Of a DNA stretch of 64,000 nucleotides, positions 16,441 to 24,828 are shown piece after piece; positions within the stretch are counted from its first letter, which is position 1; each line of letters opens with the position of its first letter. The translations under genes were made by a program, and so were the position numbers. Source of the DNA: Leisingera sp. SS27 (GTDB taxonomy: Bacteria; Pseudomonadota; Alphaproteobacteria; Rhodobacterales; Rhodobacteraceae); NCBI RefSeq assembly GCF_028368855.1, contig NZ_JAQNCY010000003.1, positions 248,001-312,000 on the forward strand, in the 5' to 3' direction. A model generated the notes under the pieces. That model did no database searches and was not told where the DNA came from. It saw nothing but the letters and a program-made list of their open reading frames with translations.

Positions 16441-17741
16441 CAGCGCATCTGCTCCGGCAGCCACAGCGCCACGTCGGGCGACAGGATGAGAATAGAGATG
16501 AGCAGGATCATCGCAGCGATGAAAGGCAGGCAGCCCATGATCACGTCGCCGATGCTCACCTGTTCGCGGCCGATGGCCTGGATCACATAGAGGTTCAGCC
16601 CCACGGGCGGCGTCAGCACCGCGATTTCCATGGTGATGGTGTAGACGACACCGAACCAGATCAGATCAAAGCCGGCTGCGTCCATCAGCGGGTAGATGGT
16701 CGGCAGCGTGATGAAGGTCATCGACACCGGTTCCAGGAACATGCCAAGGACGATGTAGAACACCAGCACGATGGCCAGGACCGTGTAGGGTGACAGCTCA
16801 AACGACAGGAACAGGTCGGTGAACTGCTGAGGCACCCGGTAGTAGGTCAGCACGAAGCCGAACAGCACGCCGGCCGACAACAGCAGCCCAAGGTAGCCCA
16901 TGGTGCGCATGGTGGCAAAGATCGCCCCCTTGAAGCCAAGCCAGTTCAGGTCGCCGACCCAGAAGGCCAGCACCACGGTCAGGAGGGCGGCGACAGCGGC
17001 GGCCTCGGTCGGGGTGGCGATGCCTGCGTAGATCGCGACAGTGATCACCAGGCCGATCAGGATAACCGGGCCGATGGTGCTGAGGATCATCTTCAGCGGC
17101 ATCTTGGCGGCGTCTTCGCTGCCGGGGATGTCCTCGGGCTTCATCATGCCCCAGACCAGCACCACCACCACAAAGCTGGAGACCAGGATCAGCCCGGGGA
17201 TTACGCCTGCAATGAACAAATCACCGATGCTTTGGTCTGTCACGATGCCGTAGAACAGCAGGATCAGGCTGGGCGGGATCAGCACCGACAGTGTGCCGCC
17301 TGCGGCCAGCACGCCGCTGGACAGCCGCTTGCCGTAACCCAGCCGCAGCATTTCCGGCAGGGCGACGCCGCCGATGGTGAGCGCCCCCACCATCGAGGAG
17401 CCGCAGACCGCCCCGAAGCCTGCGCTGGCGCCGATGGAGCCATAAGCGGCAGAGCCCTTGATCCGCACGCCCTGATGCAGGAACTGGTAGAGGTTGGGGC
17501 CGATGCTGGAACGTCCGATCAGTTCCCCCAGGAAGACAAACAGCGGCACCGCCAGCAGGATATAGTCGATCCAGACGCCCCAGAGCTTCAGTTCAGACGA
17601 GACAATGGAGGTTTCCCAGCCCTGGATCTGCCAGAGGAACGGCAGCGAGGCCGCCGCCAGGGCAAAGGGGATGGGCAGGCCGATGGTGATGAACATCATC
17701 AGCAGGCCCAGCAGGCCAAGGCCAACAGTATACCATTCCAT
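16440..17741 (-). CDS. TRAP transporter large permease (DctM type)
   Basis: A 433-residue integral membrane protein with about 12 hydrophobic segments, the DctM subunit of a sodium-driven TRAP importer. Typical stretches are GVALPEMLRLGYGKRLSSGVLAAGGTLSVLIPPSLILL near residue 140 and PTEAAAVAALLTVVLAFW near residue 280. LGMFLEPVSMTFITLPTIYP and PPVGLNLYVIQAI lie further on. The in-frame extension upstream of 17741 lies antisense to or overlapping DctQ and is rejected. Its ATG overlaps the DctQ stop (TAATG). Confidence 0.95.
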   Translation of the reverse strand: MEWYTVGLGLLGLLMMFITIGLPIPFALAAASLPFLWQIQGWETSIVSSELKLWGVWIDYILLAVPLFVFLGELIGRSSIGPNLYQFLHQGVRIKGSAAYGSIGASAGFGAVCGSSMVGALTIGGVALPEMLRLGYGKRLSSGVLAAGGTLSVLIPPSLILLFYGIVTDQSIGDLFIAGVIPGLILVSSFVVVVLVWGMMKPEDIPGSEDAAKMPLKMILSTIGPVILIGLVITVAIYAGIATPTEAAAVAALLTVVLAFWVGDLNWLGFKGAIFATMRTMGYLGLLLSAGVLFGFVLTYYRVPQQFTDLFLSFELSPYTVLAIVLVFYIVLGMFLEPVSMTFITLPTIYPLMDAAGFDLIWFGVVYTITMEIAVLTPPVGLNLYVIQAIGREQVSIGDVIMGCLPFIAAMILLISILILSPDVALWLPEQMR

Positions 17742-18250
17742 TAGAGGTCTCCCGTAGGGGCCGGGGTGCTGATCAGGCGGATCAGACGCAGCGCGGCATA
17801 TAATGAGAACAGCACCAGCGCCGTCGCGCCGGGAGCCCAGAACAAATAACGGGGCCAATGCAGGATTTCGGAGGCAACGCCCGAGTTGAACGAACGGATC
17901 GTGGCGCTGACCCCGGCATAGGCAAAGAAACTGCCGACCCCCAGCATCAGGATGTGATTGATGATATCCAGCAGCCGCCGGGCACCGGGGCGGAGCAGCT
18001 CCGTGATCATCGTGACCTTGGGAAAGGCATCTTCGCGCAACGCATAGGCGAGGCCGGCAAAGGCGACCGGAAACAGCAGCAGGGCGGTGGCTTCTGTCAC
18101 CATCCGGTCGGGTTTTCCCAGGCCGTAGCGCACAAAGACACCGTAAGAGATCCAAAGCATCTGAACCAGAACCACAGCGGCGCCCGCTCCGGCCAGCCAG
18201 ACGACGACGCGTTCCACGGCCCGGATCAGGCGGTCTAAACCGTCATCCAT
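17741..18250 (-). CDS. TRAP transporter small permease (DctQ type)
   Basis: A 169-residue protein with four membrane segments, the usual DctQ size and topology. Segment one is AVERVVVWLAGAGAAVVLVQMLWISYGVFVRYGLGKP, followed by VTEATALLLFPVAFAGLAYALRE, the conserved DctQ region. It couples the large permease to the periplasmic binding protein. The gene lies 74 bases after dctP and overlaps the large-subunit start. Confidence 0.92.
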   Translation of the reverse strand: MDDGLDRLIRAVERVVVWLAGAGAAVVLVQMLWISYGVFVRYGLGKPDRMVTEATALLLFPVAFAGLAYALREDAFPKVTMITELLRPGARRLLDIINHILMLGVGSFFAYAGVSATIRSFNSGVASEILHWPRYLFWAPGATALVLFSLYAALRLIRLISTPAPTGDL

Positions 18251-18280
18251 GACAGGGCTCCTTGTTGGAGGTCTTCAGAT

Positions 18281-18312
18281 CCCGGCGGCGGGCAAGGTGC
18301 CGCACCGCCGGG
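18281..18312 (-). terminator. Hairpin between dctP and dctQ
   Basis: CCCGGCGG and CCGCCGGG pair exactly across a 16-base loop in the dctP-dctQ gap. Such intercistronic hairpins often stabilise the binding-protein mRNA or partially terminate, giving excess binding protein. Confidence 0.45.
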
Positions 18313-18324
18313 CCGGGGGGAGCC

Positions 18325-19308
18325 TTAGGGCGCGTGGCTGGCCAGCAGGGAGCGGATGCTGTCGGCCATTTCCGCGCCGCAGGCCTCGTTCACCGTTTCA
18401 TCCCATTTGGGTTTGACGCTGGCGATCAGGGCTTCGCGCTGCTCGTCCGGAATGGACACCGCCGCACCGCCGCCCTGCATGACCGCATTGCCGACCTGCT
18501 GATCAACCCAGGCCTCATAGTGCGGCTGCAGCCATTTTTCGGTCTCTGCCGCAGCCGCCGTCAGCGCCGCCTGTTCCTCTGCGGTCAGCGCGTCGAACTT
18601 GTTCTTGTTCATCATGTACTGGATGTTGCCATAGAACAGGTTGGCGTTGACCATGTAGGGCATCACGGTCCACAGCTTCCAGGAGCTGTAGGTGGCAACC
18701 CCCATGTTGATGCCATCCACGACACCGCGTTCAGCCGACTGGAACACTTCCTTGGGCGCCACGAACACCGGCTCGCCGCCCCAGGTCTCAATCATCATGC
18801 TGACCAGCGGCCCGATGGAGCGGACCAGCTTGCCGTCCAGGTTGCCGATGTCGCTGATCGGCTCCTCGAACCACCATTCCTGATCGTAGGAGTAATTCGA
18901 GTTGAACAGCGGCACGAGGCCAGCGTTTGCGGCCTCATCCCGGATCAGCTCGGCATAGGCAGCATCAAGCCCGGTCTGGTCTTCCAGGCTGACCTCGGCC
19001 GGATACAGCGACGTGACCGCATAGCAGGGCAGGCGGTTGTCGGCGTTGATCCAGCTGATGTCGGAGACGCCGCCCTGAACGGAATCGACGCCCTCGGACC
19101 AGCCGTGCAGGGTGGCTGAGGGGAACACCTCAACCTTGACGGAGCCGCCGGTCTTTTCCGCCACGAGGTCCGCAAAATGGGTGAAGCCCTGATAGCGGAT
19201 GTCGGATTCGTTCACATAGGTGCTGAGACGCAGCGTGGTCTCGGCGGAGGCCGCGCCTGCGGCCAGGGCAGCCGCCAGGGCAACCGCGGATGTTGTCGTT
19301 CTGATCAT
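18325..19308 (-). CDS. TRAP transporter substrate-binding protein (DctP type)
   Basis: A 327-residue periplasmic protein with a signal peptide (AVALAAALAAGAASAE) and the DctP fold. ETTLRLSTYVNESDIRYQGFTHFADLVAEKTGGSVKVEVFP is the standard opening. IGNLDGKLVRSIGPLVSMMIETWGGEPVFVAPKEVFQ includes the conserved arginine that binds the ligand carboxylate. The ligand is likely an organic acid but is not identifiable by eye. GGGAGG precedes the ATG. It is the first gene of dctPQM plus hydrolase and divergent from a LysR gene. Confidence 0.94.
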   Translation of the reverse strand: MIRTTTSAVALAAALAAGAASAETTLRLSTYVNESDIRYQGFTHFADLVAEKTGGSVKVEVFPSATLHGWSEGVDSVQGGVSDISWINADNRLPCYAVTSLYPAEVSLEDQTGLDAAYAELIRDEAANAGLVPLFNSNYSYDQEWWFEEPISDIGNLDGKLVRSIGPLVSMMIETWGGEPVFVAPKEVFQSAERGVVDGINMGVATYSSWKLWTVMPYMVNANLFYGNIQYMMNKNKFDALTAEEQAALTAAAAETEKWLQPHYEAWVDQQVGNAVMQGGGAAVSIPDEQREALIASVKPKWDETVNEACGAEMADSIRSLLASHAP

Positions 19309-19463
19309 TCGTTCCTCCCTTGAAACTCGGGCTTCATGACGGCTCTTAAGGACGCCGGGCCCGTGGCTCCCCCTTTTGGTGATTTTGGCCTGAGGCCCGG
19401 GATGCCTGCCAGAAAGGCTAGGTGCTGCCGTGCGGGGTTGGCCAACTCAAATATTTCATTAAA

Positions 19464-19482
19464 CTATGCAGAAAACGCATAG
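19464..19482. promoter_or_regulatory. LysR-type box between dctP and the LysR gene
   Basis: CTATGC and GCATAG are separated by seven bases, an interrupted palindrome of LysR-box type. It stands in the divergent promoter region, 43 bases before the LysR start and about 156 bases before dctP. Confidence 0.5.
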
Positions 19483-19524
19483 ACGTTTGTTTCCAGCATA
19501 TTGGCGTTGATCGGGAGGTCTGTG

Positions 19525-20409
19525 ATGGACATCAACTGGCTGCGGGACTTTACCTGCCTGGCACGGACGCTGAATTTCACCCGCGCCGCGGAAGAGCGGA
19601 ATATCACCCAGTCCGCCTTCAGCCGGCGGATCAAATCGCTGGAGATCTGGATGGGAGTGCCGCTGATCAAACGGTCCAGCTACCCGGTGCAGCTATCTGA
19701 GGCGGGCCAGCAGTTTTTGCCGGTAGCGCTGGAACTGATTGCGGACCTCACCGACATCCGCCAGACCCTGCGGGCGCAGGAGCAGGGCAGCACCGCGTTT
19801 CAGCGCGTTGCGGTGCTGCATACGATCTCGGTCAATTACCTGTCGCTGCGGATTGCCGAACTGGAGGACAGTATCCCGAACCTGCGGGTGCGGATCTATT
19901 CGGACAACCTGCGCACCTGCTGCCAGCTGCTGTCGGAAGGCACCTGCGATTTCCTGCTGTATTACCGGCACAAGGACGTCCAGCCGGTCTTCGATGAGGC
20001 GCAATTCGCGCGCAAGGACATCGGCACTGAGCTGATGCTGCCGGTGGCGGAAGCCGCCGCGGCCAGGGCCGGGGGCTGGGACCTGGACCGCGGCGGGCGT
20101 GAACTGTTTCCCTATCTGGGTTATGACCCCAGCAGTTTCCTCGGGTCGGTGGTTGATCAGACCATCGGCAGCCGCACGCCGCCTTTGTCGCTGCGCTACA
20201 TGGATGCGCTGACCGAGGCCATCAAACGCCGGATGATGTCCGGCAGCGGTATCGCCTGGCTGCCCGAAAGCGTGGTGGCGGCGGAGCTCGCCGCGGGCCG
20301 GGTGGTTCAGGTCGGCGGCCCTGCCTGGCAGGCAGAGCTGACCCTGTCGCTGTTTTGCTCGCTGGAGCGCCTGGACAAGACAGGGCTGCAGGTGTGGGAA
20401 GCGCTATGA
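19525..20409 (+). CDS. LysR-family regulator, probable TRAP operon regulator
   Basis: A 294-residue LysR-type regulator. The N-terminal helix-turn-helix is DINWLRDFTCLARTLNFTRAAEERNITQSAFSRRIKSLE. The remaining 220 residues are an effector-binding domain with SDNLRTCCQLLSEGTCDFLLYYRH. The ATG at 19525 follows GGGAGGT. It is divergent from dctP with a palindromic box between them, so it probably controls the TRAP operon. Its 3' end overlaps the convergent second LysR gene by six bases. Confidence 0.93.
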   Translation: MDINWLRDFTCLARTLNFTRAAEERNITQSAFSRRIKSLEIWMGVPLIKRSSYPVQLSEAGQQFLPVALELIADLTDIRQTLRAQEQGSTAFQRVAVLHTISVNYLSLRIAELEDSIPNLRVRIYSDNLRTCCQLLSEGTCDFLLYYRHKDVQPVFDEAQFARKDIGTELMLPVAEAAAARAGGWDLDRGGRELFPYLGYDPSSFLGSVVDQTIGSRTPPLSLRYMDALTEAIKRRMMSGSGIAWLPESVVAAELAAGRVVQVGGPAWQAELTLSLFCSLERLDKTGLQVWEAL

Positions 20410-21300
20410 GAGGCCGGGGCCGTCCGGCGCATCGCCCAGCAGGCGCCAGACGGCTTCCTGCTGACGGCTGCTGCGCCCGGCGAGGCGGATCATCACCACG
20501 CTCAGCTCTTCCGCGGGCAGGCCGGGCACGCGCAGCAGGCGGGCGGCTTCAAGATGCGGCCTGACCAGGCTCAGCGGCAGCCAGGCAACGCCGATCCCGT
20601 CCAGCGCATATTCGCAGGCCGCCAGCGTCAGCGCGGTTTCGGCCTTGGGCAGCAGCACGGTGCCGTCCGGCAGCCGGGGTTGAATCGCGTGGCTGGCTAC
20701 CCGGCCGAGAAACACATCGGACGGGTAGGTGATTGCGGGGATTTCGGTTTGCTCCAGCGCGGCCATAAGGGAGGGCGCTGCCACCGGCACCAGCTGGTCG
20801 GTTCCCAATGCGCGGGTGCCGAAGGCATCGGGCAGCGCAAGGTTTCCGCCGCCGGTCCAGTCATAAGCGACGGCGAAATCGGCTTCGCCTGACAGCAGCT
20901 GCATCAGGCAGGCATCGCGGTTGCCTGAGCGGACCCGCACCGGCTGGTCCTGTGCGGAGGTCAGCAGTTTCACGATCCAGGGCGAGATGGTTGCCGTGAT
21001 CGCGTGCTGGCAGGCAAAGGCAACGCCGCGGCCGCCGCTCTCGACCGATATCTTCAGGTCGTGCTCCAGGCGGCGCAGGCGGGCGCTGAGTTCGCGCAGT
21101 TCAGGCTCCATCGCCATAACGCCGGGCAGGATCGTCACCGGCTTGCGGGCGCGGTCGAACAGTTGGAGGCCAAGGCGGGTCTCGATGCCGCGCACCCGCC
21201 GGGTGAAGGCGGGCTGAGTCAGCAGACGCTGTTCTGCCGCGCGCGCCAGAGAGCCTGTGTCAATCACCGCAAGTATGTCGTCAATCCAGTCCAGCTGCAT
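20404..21300 (-). CDS. LysR-family regulator, probable regulator of the sulfo-lyase/racemase pair
   Basis: A 298-residue LysR-type regulator. The helix-turn-helix reads QLDWIDDILAVIDTGSLARAAEQRLLTQPAFTRRVRGIE, followed by the linker and effector domain (GGRGVAFACQHAITATISPWIVKLL). I chose ATG 21300 because the LysR domain begins there; in-frame codons upstream run into the divergent promoter. It is divergent from the CuyA-like gene, the obvious target, and convergent with the other LysR gene. Confidence 0.92.
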   Translation of the reverse strand: MQLDWIDDILAVIDTGSLARAAEQRLLTQPAFTRRVRGIETRLGLQLFDRARKPVTILPGVMAMEPELRELSARLRRLEHDLKISVESGGRGVAFACQHAITATISPWIVKLLTSAQDQPVRVRSGNRDACLMQLLSGEADFAVAYDWTGGGNLALPDAFGTRALGTDQLVPVAAPSLMAALEQTEIPAITYPSDVFLGRVASHAIQPRLPDGTVLLPKAETALTLAACEYALDGIGVAWLPLSLVRPHLEAARLLRVPGLPAEELSVVMIRLAGRSSRQQEAVWRLLGDAPDGPGLS

Positions 21301-21380
21301 GGCGGCAGGATACTTGGAAAACCCTGTAACATGCAAGGAAGGCAACTTAAGGTGCGAATTTTGCATTAGTTTACCGGAAT

Positions 21381-21400
21381 AAGGCCAGTTAACTTGCCTT
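21381..21400. promoter_or_regulatory. Candidate LysR operator upstream of the CuyA-like gene
   Basis: AAGGCCAGTTAACTTGCCTT is palindromic at 18 of 20 positions, with AGTTAACT at its core. It ends 22 bases before the CuyA-like start. A related half (AAGGCAACTTAAGG) occurs about 40 bases upstream. Confidence 0.45.
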
Positions 21401-21422
21401 AAATCCACTTTAGGAGAGCCCT

Positions 21423-22442
21423 ATGCATCTTGCCCGCTTCCCCCGCCGTTTCATCGCCCATCTGCCCACGCCGCTGGAGCGGCTCGACCGTCTGAGCAAG
21501 GAGCTGGGCGGGCCCGAGATCTGGATCAAGCGGGACGATTGCACCGGGCTGTCCACCGGCGGCAACAAAACCCGCAAGCTGGAGTTCCTGATGGCAGAGG
21601 CGGAGCTGCAGGGGGCCGACATGGTCATGACCCAGGGCGCCACCCAATCGAACCATGCCCGCCAGACCGCAGCCTTTGCAGCCAAGCTGGGGCTGGACTG
21701 CCATATCCTGCTGGAGGACCGGACCGGATCGAACAACGCGAACTACAACAACAACGGCAACGTTTTGCTGGACCACCTGCATGGCGCCACAACTGAAAAA
21801 CGTCCGGGCGGTCTGGACATGAATGCCGAAATGGAGGCCGTTGCCGAGACGTTCCGCGCAGATGGCCGCAAGGTCTATACGATCCCCGGCGGCGGTTCCA
21901 ACGCCACGGGTGCCCTGGGCTATGTGAACTGCGCATTTGAAATCCTGCAGCAGGCGAATGCCGGCGGGCTGCAGATCGACCACATCGTGCACGCCACCGG
22001 CTCTGCCGGCACCCAGGCGGGGCTGATCACTGGCCTTAAGGCAATGAACGCACAGATCCCGCTCCTGGGCATCGGTGTCCGGGCGCCCAAGCCCAAGCAG
22101 GAAGAGAACGTTTATAATCTGGCCTGTGCCACGGCGGAGAAGCTGGGCTGCGCCGGCATCGTGCAGCGCGAGGATGTGGTGGCCAACACCGATTACGTCG
22201 GCGAGGGCTATGGCATCCCGACTGAGGGCGGGCTGGAAGCGATCCGCATGTTTGCCGAGCTGGAAAGCATCCTGCTGGATCCGGTTTATTCCGCCAAGGG
22301 AGCGGCCGGCTTTATTGATCTGATCCGCAAGGGCCATTTCAAGAAAGGTGAGCGGGTGGTATTCCTGCATACCGGCGGCGCGGCGGCGCTGTTCGGCTAT
22401 GACAGCGCGTTCGACTTTGCGGGCCGCTGGAAATCAGCCTGA
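21423..22442 (+). CDS. cuyA: L-cysteate sulfo-lyase / D-cysteine desulfhydrase family PLP enzyme
   Basis: A 339-residue fold-type II PLP enzyme. [22 protein letters not shown] near residue 40 contains the PLP lysine. [13 protein letters not shown] binds substrate and [13 protein letters not shown] binds phosphate. The start MHLARFPRR and the overall sequence resemble Roseobacter CuyA, which cleaves L-cysteate to pyruvate, ammonia and sulfite. D-cysteine desulfhydrases and ACC deaminase are close relatives and cannot be excluded. It is followed 32 bases later by an aspartate/glutamate racemase and is divergent from a LysR gene. The name is given for the closest recalled family; substrate preference is inference. 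Confidence 0.7.
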   Translation: MHLARFPRRFIAHLPTPLERLDRLSKELGGPEIWIKRDDCTGLSTGGNKTRKLEFLMAEAELQGADMVMTQGATQSNHARQTAAFAAKLGLDCHILLEDRTGSNNANYNNNGNVLLDHLHGATTEKRPGGLDMNAEMEAVAETFRADGRKVYTIPGGGSNATGALGYVNCAFEILQQANAGGLQIDHIVHATGSAGTQAGLITGLKAMNAQIPLLGIGVRAPKPKQEENVYNLACATAEKLGCAGIVQREDVVANTDYVGEGYGIPTEGGLEAIRMFAELESILLDPVYSAKGAAGFIDLIRKGHFKKGERVVFLHTGGAAALFGYDSAFDFAGRWKSA

Positions 22443-22474
22443 TCTGACCCTTGAAGGAGGTACCGGCAGAAGAC

Positions 22475-23203
22475 ATGCGCACGCCCAGACCGATAGGCAT
22501 CCTTGGCGGCATGGGGCCGGAGGCGACAGTGCTGATGATGCAGCGCATCATCAGCTGCACCCCTGCGGCACGTGATCAGGACCATATCCAGCTGCTGGTG
22601 GACTGCAATCCGCAGGTGCCGTCGCGGATTGATCACCTGATCCGCCGCACCGGCCCGGATCCGGCTCCGGTGCTGGCCGGGATGGCGCAGCAGCTGGAGG
22701 CGATGGGGGCCAGGGCGCTGGTGATGCCCTGCAATACCGCGCATTTCTACGCGCCGGCCATCACCGCCGCCTGCGGCATTCCCCTGATCAGTATGATCGA
22801 GGCGGTGCCCGAAGCGATCAAGGCATCGGGGCTGCCGCTGCGGAGTGCCGGCATACTGGCGTCGCCGGCGGTGCGGATGACGGGAATTTATGAAGCTCCT
22901 GCAAGGGCGCGCGGGCTGGAGCCGCTCTATTGCAGTGAGGAGGACGAGCTTCTGCAGCTGATCCAGACGATCAAGGCAGAGGGCGTCACAGACCTCTCCC
23001 GCCGAAGGCTGGGTGAGCTGGCGGCCGGCCTGCGGGCGGCTGGGGCAGACTGCATCGTGACCGCCTGCACCGAATTTTCGCTGCTGTTCGACGGGCTGGA
23101 GGCGGATGTTCCTGCGTTTGACGCGTTGAACGAGGTCAGCCGGGCCGTTGTCGCATTTGCCATGCAGGATGTGCGGCAGGGGGAGGCGCCCGGAGGGGGC
23201 TAG
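22475..23203 (+). CDS. Aspartate/glutamate racemase family protein
   Basis: A 242-residue racemase of the cofactor-independent Asp/Glu family. PIGILGGMGPEATVLMMQRII is the N-terminal signature. Both catalytic cysteines are present, in LVMPCNTAHFYAP near residue 85 and IVTACTEFSLLF near residue 195. GAAGGAGG at 22453-22460 lies a rather long 14 bases before the ATG at 22475; an alternative TTG at 22451 would include the ribosome site and is rejected. Co-transcription with the CuyA-like enzyme suggests it supplies the right stereoisomer of a cysteate- or aspartate-like substrate. Confidence 0.85.
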   Translation: MRTPRPIGILGGMGPEATVLMMQRIISCTPAARDQDHIQLLVDCNPQVPSRIDHLIRRTGPDPAPVLAGMAQQLEAMGARALVMPCNTAHFYAPAITAACGIPLISMIEAVPEAIKASGLPLRSAGILASPAVRMTGIYEAPARARGLEPLYCSEEDELLQLIQTIKAEGVTDLSRRRLGELAAGLRAAGADCIVTACTEFSLLFDGLEADVPAFDALNEVSRAVVAFAMQDVRQGEAPGGG

Positions 23204-23689
23204 GATCCCGTTGCGCGCGGACGGCGGGGGCGTGGAGGGGCTGCGCTTGGGACGGAACCGGCCTTGGGCTTCCTGCCTTCGCTGACGCAACAGTTGCTGG
23301 CTCATGCGGCACAGCTTTTGCCGCGGTGCAGTCAGCTCCGCAAAGGCAGCCGCTGCCAGACGAATTGCTGGTCTCACCGAACCTGCATTTTCACTGCAGC
23401 AGGGCCGCACAGGCAAGAAGCGGCTTAAACTGGCCTATGGTCATCACAACGAATGCGCGTGCAAAGGCACGCGACACTTTTTTGCACCCGCAGCAACAGC
23501 ACTCCAATGGCGCGTCAGATTTCTGCAAATCAGAACTGAGACAAATTGCTCCAAGGGCTTCCGGCGGTTCTTTGACAGCCCGTTGGCCGCGGCGGCAAAT
23601 CGCTGGAAAATGATCGCCGCTCCGCCCTGCAGGGGGGCAGCCGAACACCCGGCAACCCGTTGCAGTTCACAGTTGTGCGGATCCTCTGT
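23204..23689. other. Gene-free stretch, 486 bases
   Basis: The stretch lies between convergent racemase and deacetylase genes. A + strand frame open for 129 codons (23304-23693) has low-complexity cysteine/arginine-rich content, no ribosome site and no recognisable domain, and it runs into the deacetylase end. I see no convincing gene, RNA or mobile-element end here. Confidence 0.5.
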
Positions 23690-24802
23690 TTAAGCTGCAA
23701 TCAAGCGGCCGGCAAACGTCTGCAGCCTTTCCCGCTGAAACTGAACAAAGTCCGCCGGCGGCTGGTTGGCTTCGGCGACGCCGCGGAACGGATCTTCGAC
23801 ATTGCTCTGGATTCCTGCCATCGTTGCGATCACCTCATGGGCGCAGAAGGGCACAACCGCCTCGGCATAGCCGCCTTCATGCACCGCGACCAGTTTGCCG
23901 CCGCACAGGTCGCGCGCGGCCTTCATCACCGCGCGGGTGAGATAGGCGAATGTGCCGCTGTGCGCGGTCATCCGGCTGAGCGGATCGAAGTTATTGGCAT
24001 CAAGCCCGCAGGCCACGATGATCAGATCCGGATTGAATTCGTAGAGCGCGGGCAGCACCAGAAGCTCCATCGCATCGGCATAAGACTGGTGGCCGGCCCC
24101 CGACAGCAGTTCAACGTTGAGATTGCAGCCGGTGCCGGCGCCGGACCCGCGCTCCTCGCCCCGGCCGGAGCCCGGCGGGAAGCAGCTTTGCTGGTGGATC
24201 GAGATTGTGAAGACGTCGTCACGTTCATAGAAGATGTCCTGGGTGCCGTTACCGTGATGCACATCCCAGTCGAGCACCGCGACCCGGCCCAGCCCTTTTT
24301 CAGCCTTGGCGGCCTCGATGGCGATCGGAATGTTGGCGAGCAGGCAGAAGCCCATGGAGCCTTCGCGCCCGGCGTGGTGCCCCGGCGGGCGCGACAGCGC
24401 ATAGGCGTTCTGATAGGTGCCGTCCAGCACATCAAAAACCGCCTGCCGTGCCAGGCCGGCTGACAGTGCGGCAATTTCGTAGCTGCCTGCACCAAAGGGC
24501 GAGAATACTCCGGCGTTGCCGCCGCCCGCATCGCTGAGCGCCTTGAAGCGTTCGATATAGCCGCCGCTGTGTACCCGCGCCATTTCGCATTCGGTGACGG
24601 GCCGGGCGGACTGCACACCCAGCTGGGCTGTCAGTCCGGACACATCCATCAGCGACTTAAGCCGCCGTTTGGATTCCGGCGATTCCGCGTGGCCGGCGCC
24701 TGCGGGCGGCTGCACCCAGCCCCCCACCGGCATGATCAGCGCGTGTTCGCCAGTGGTATGCCACAGGCAATGTTCGTCAAAGTAAAATCCTGTACCCGGC
24801 AT
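23690..24802 (-). CDS. Class II histone deacetylase-like amidohydrolase
   Basis: A 370-residue zinc amidohydrolase of the HDAC/acetylpolyamine amidohydrolase superfamily, class II type. ALSRPPGHHAGREGSMGFC gives the tandem active-site histidines near residue 140. VAVLDWDVHHGNGTQDIFY supplies zinc ligands near residue 178, and IIVACGLDANNFDP supplies the last zinc aspartate near residue 265. It removes acyl groups from amines such as N-acetylpolyamines. It lies 26 bases after a porin gene and ends an ABC importer operon, so the substrate is probably imported. There is no signal peptide, so it acts in the cytoplasm. Confidence 0.92.
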   Translation of the reverse strand: MPGTGFYFDEHCLWHTTGEHALIMPVGGWVQPPAGAGHAESPESKRRLKSLMDVSGLTAQLGVQSARPVTECEMARVHSGGYIERFKALSDAGGGNAGVFSPFGAGSYEIAALSAGLARQAVFDVLDGTYQNAYALSRPPGHHAGREGSMGFCLLANIPIAIEAAKAEKGLGRVAVLDWDVHHGNGTQDIFYERDDVFTISIHQQSCFPPGSGRGEERGSGAGTGCNLNVELLSGAGHQSYADAMELLVLPALYEFNPDLIIVACGLDANNFDPLSRMTAHSGTFAYLTRAVMKAARDLCGGKLVAVHEGGYAEAVVPFCAHEVIATMAGIQSNVEDPFRGVAEANQPPADFVQFQRERLQTFAGRLIAA

Positions 24803-24828
24803 TTTCGTCTCTCCTCGATGTGCAGGTT

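Noticed and set aside
17742-18155. N-terminal extension of the TRAP large permease
   Set aside because: It overlaps DctQ in another frame and lacks membrane character; the TAATG overlap at 17741 gives a natural start.
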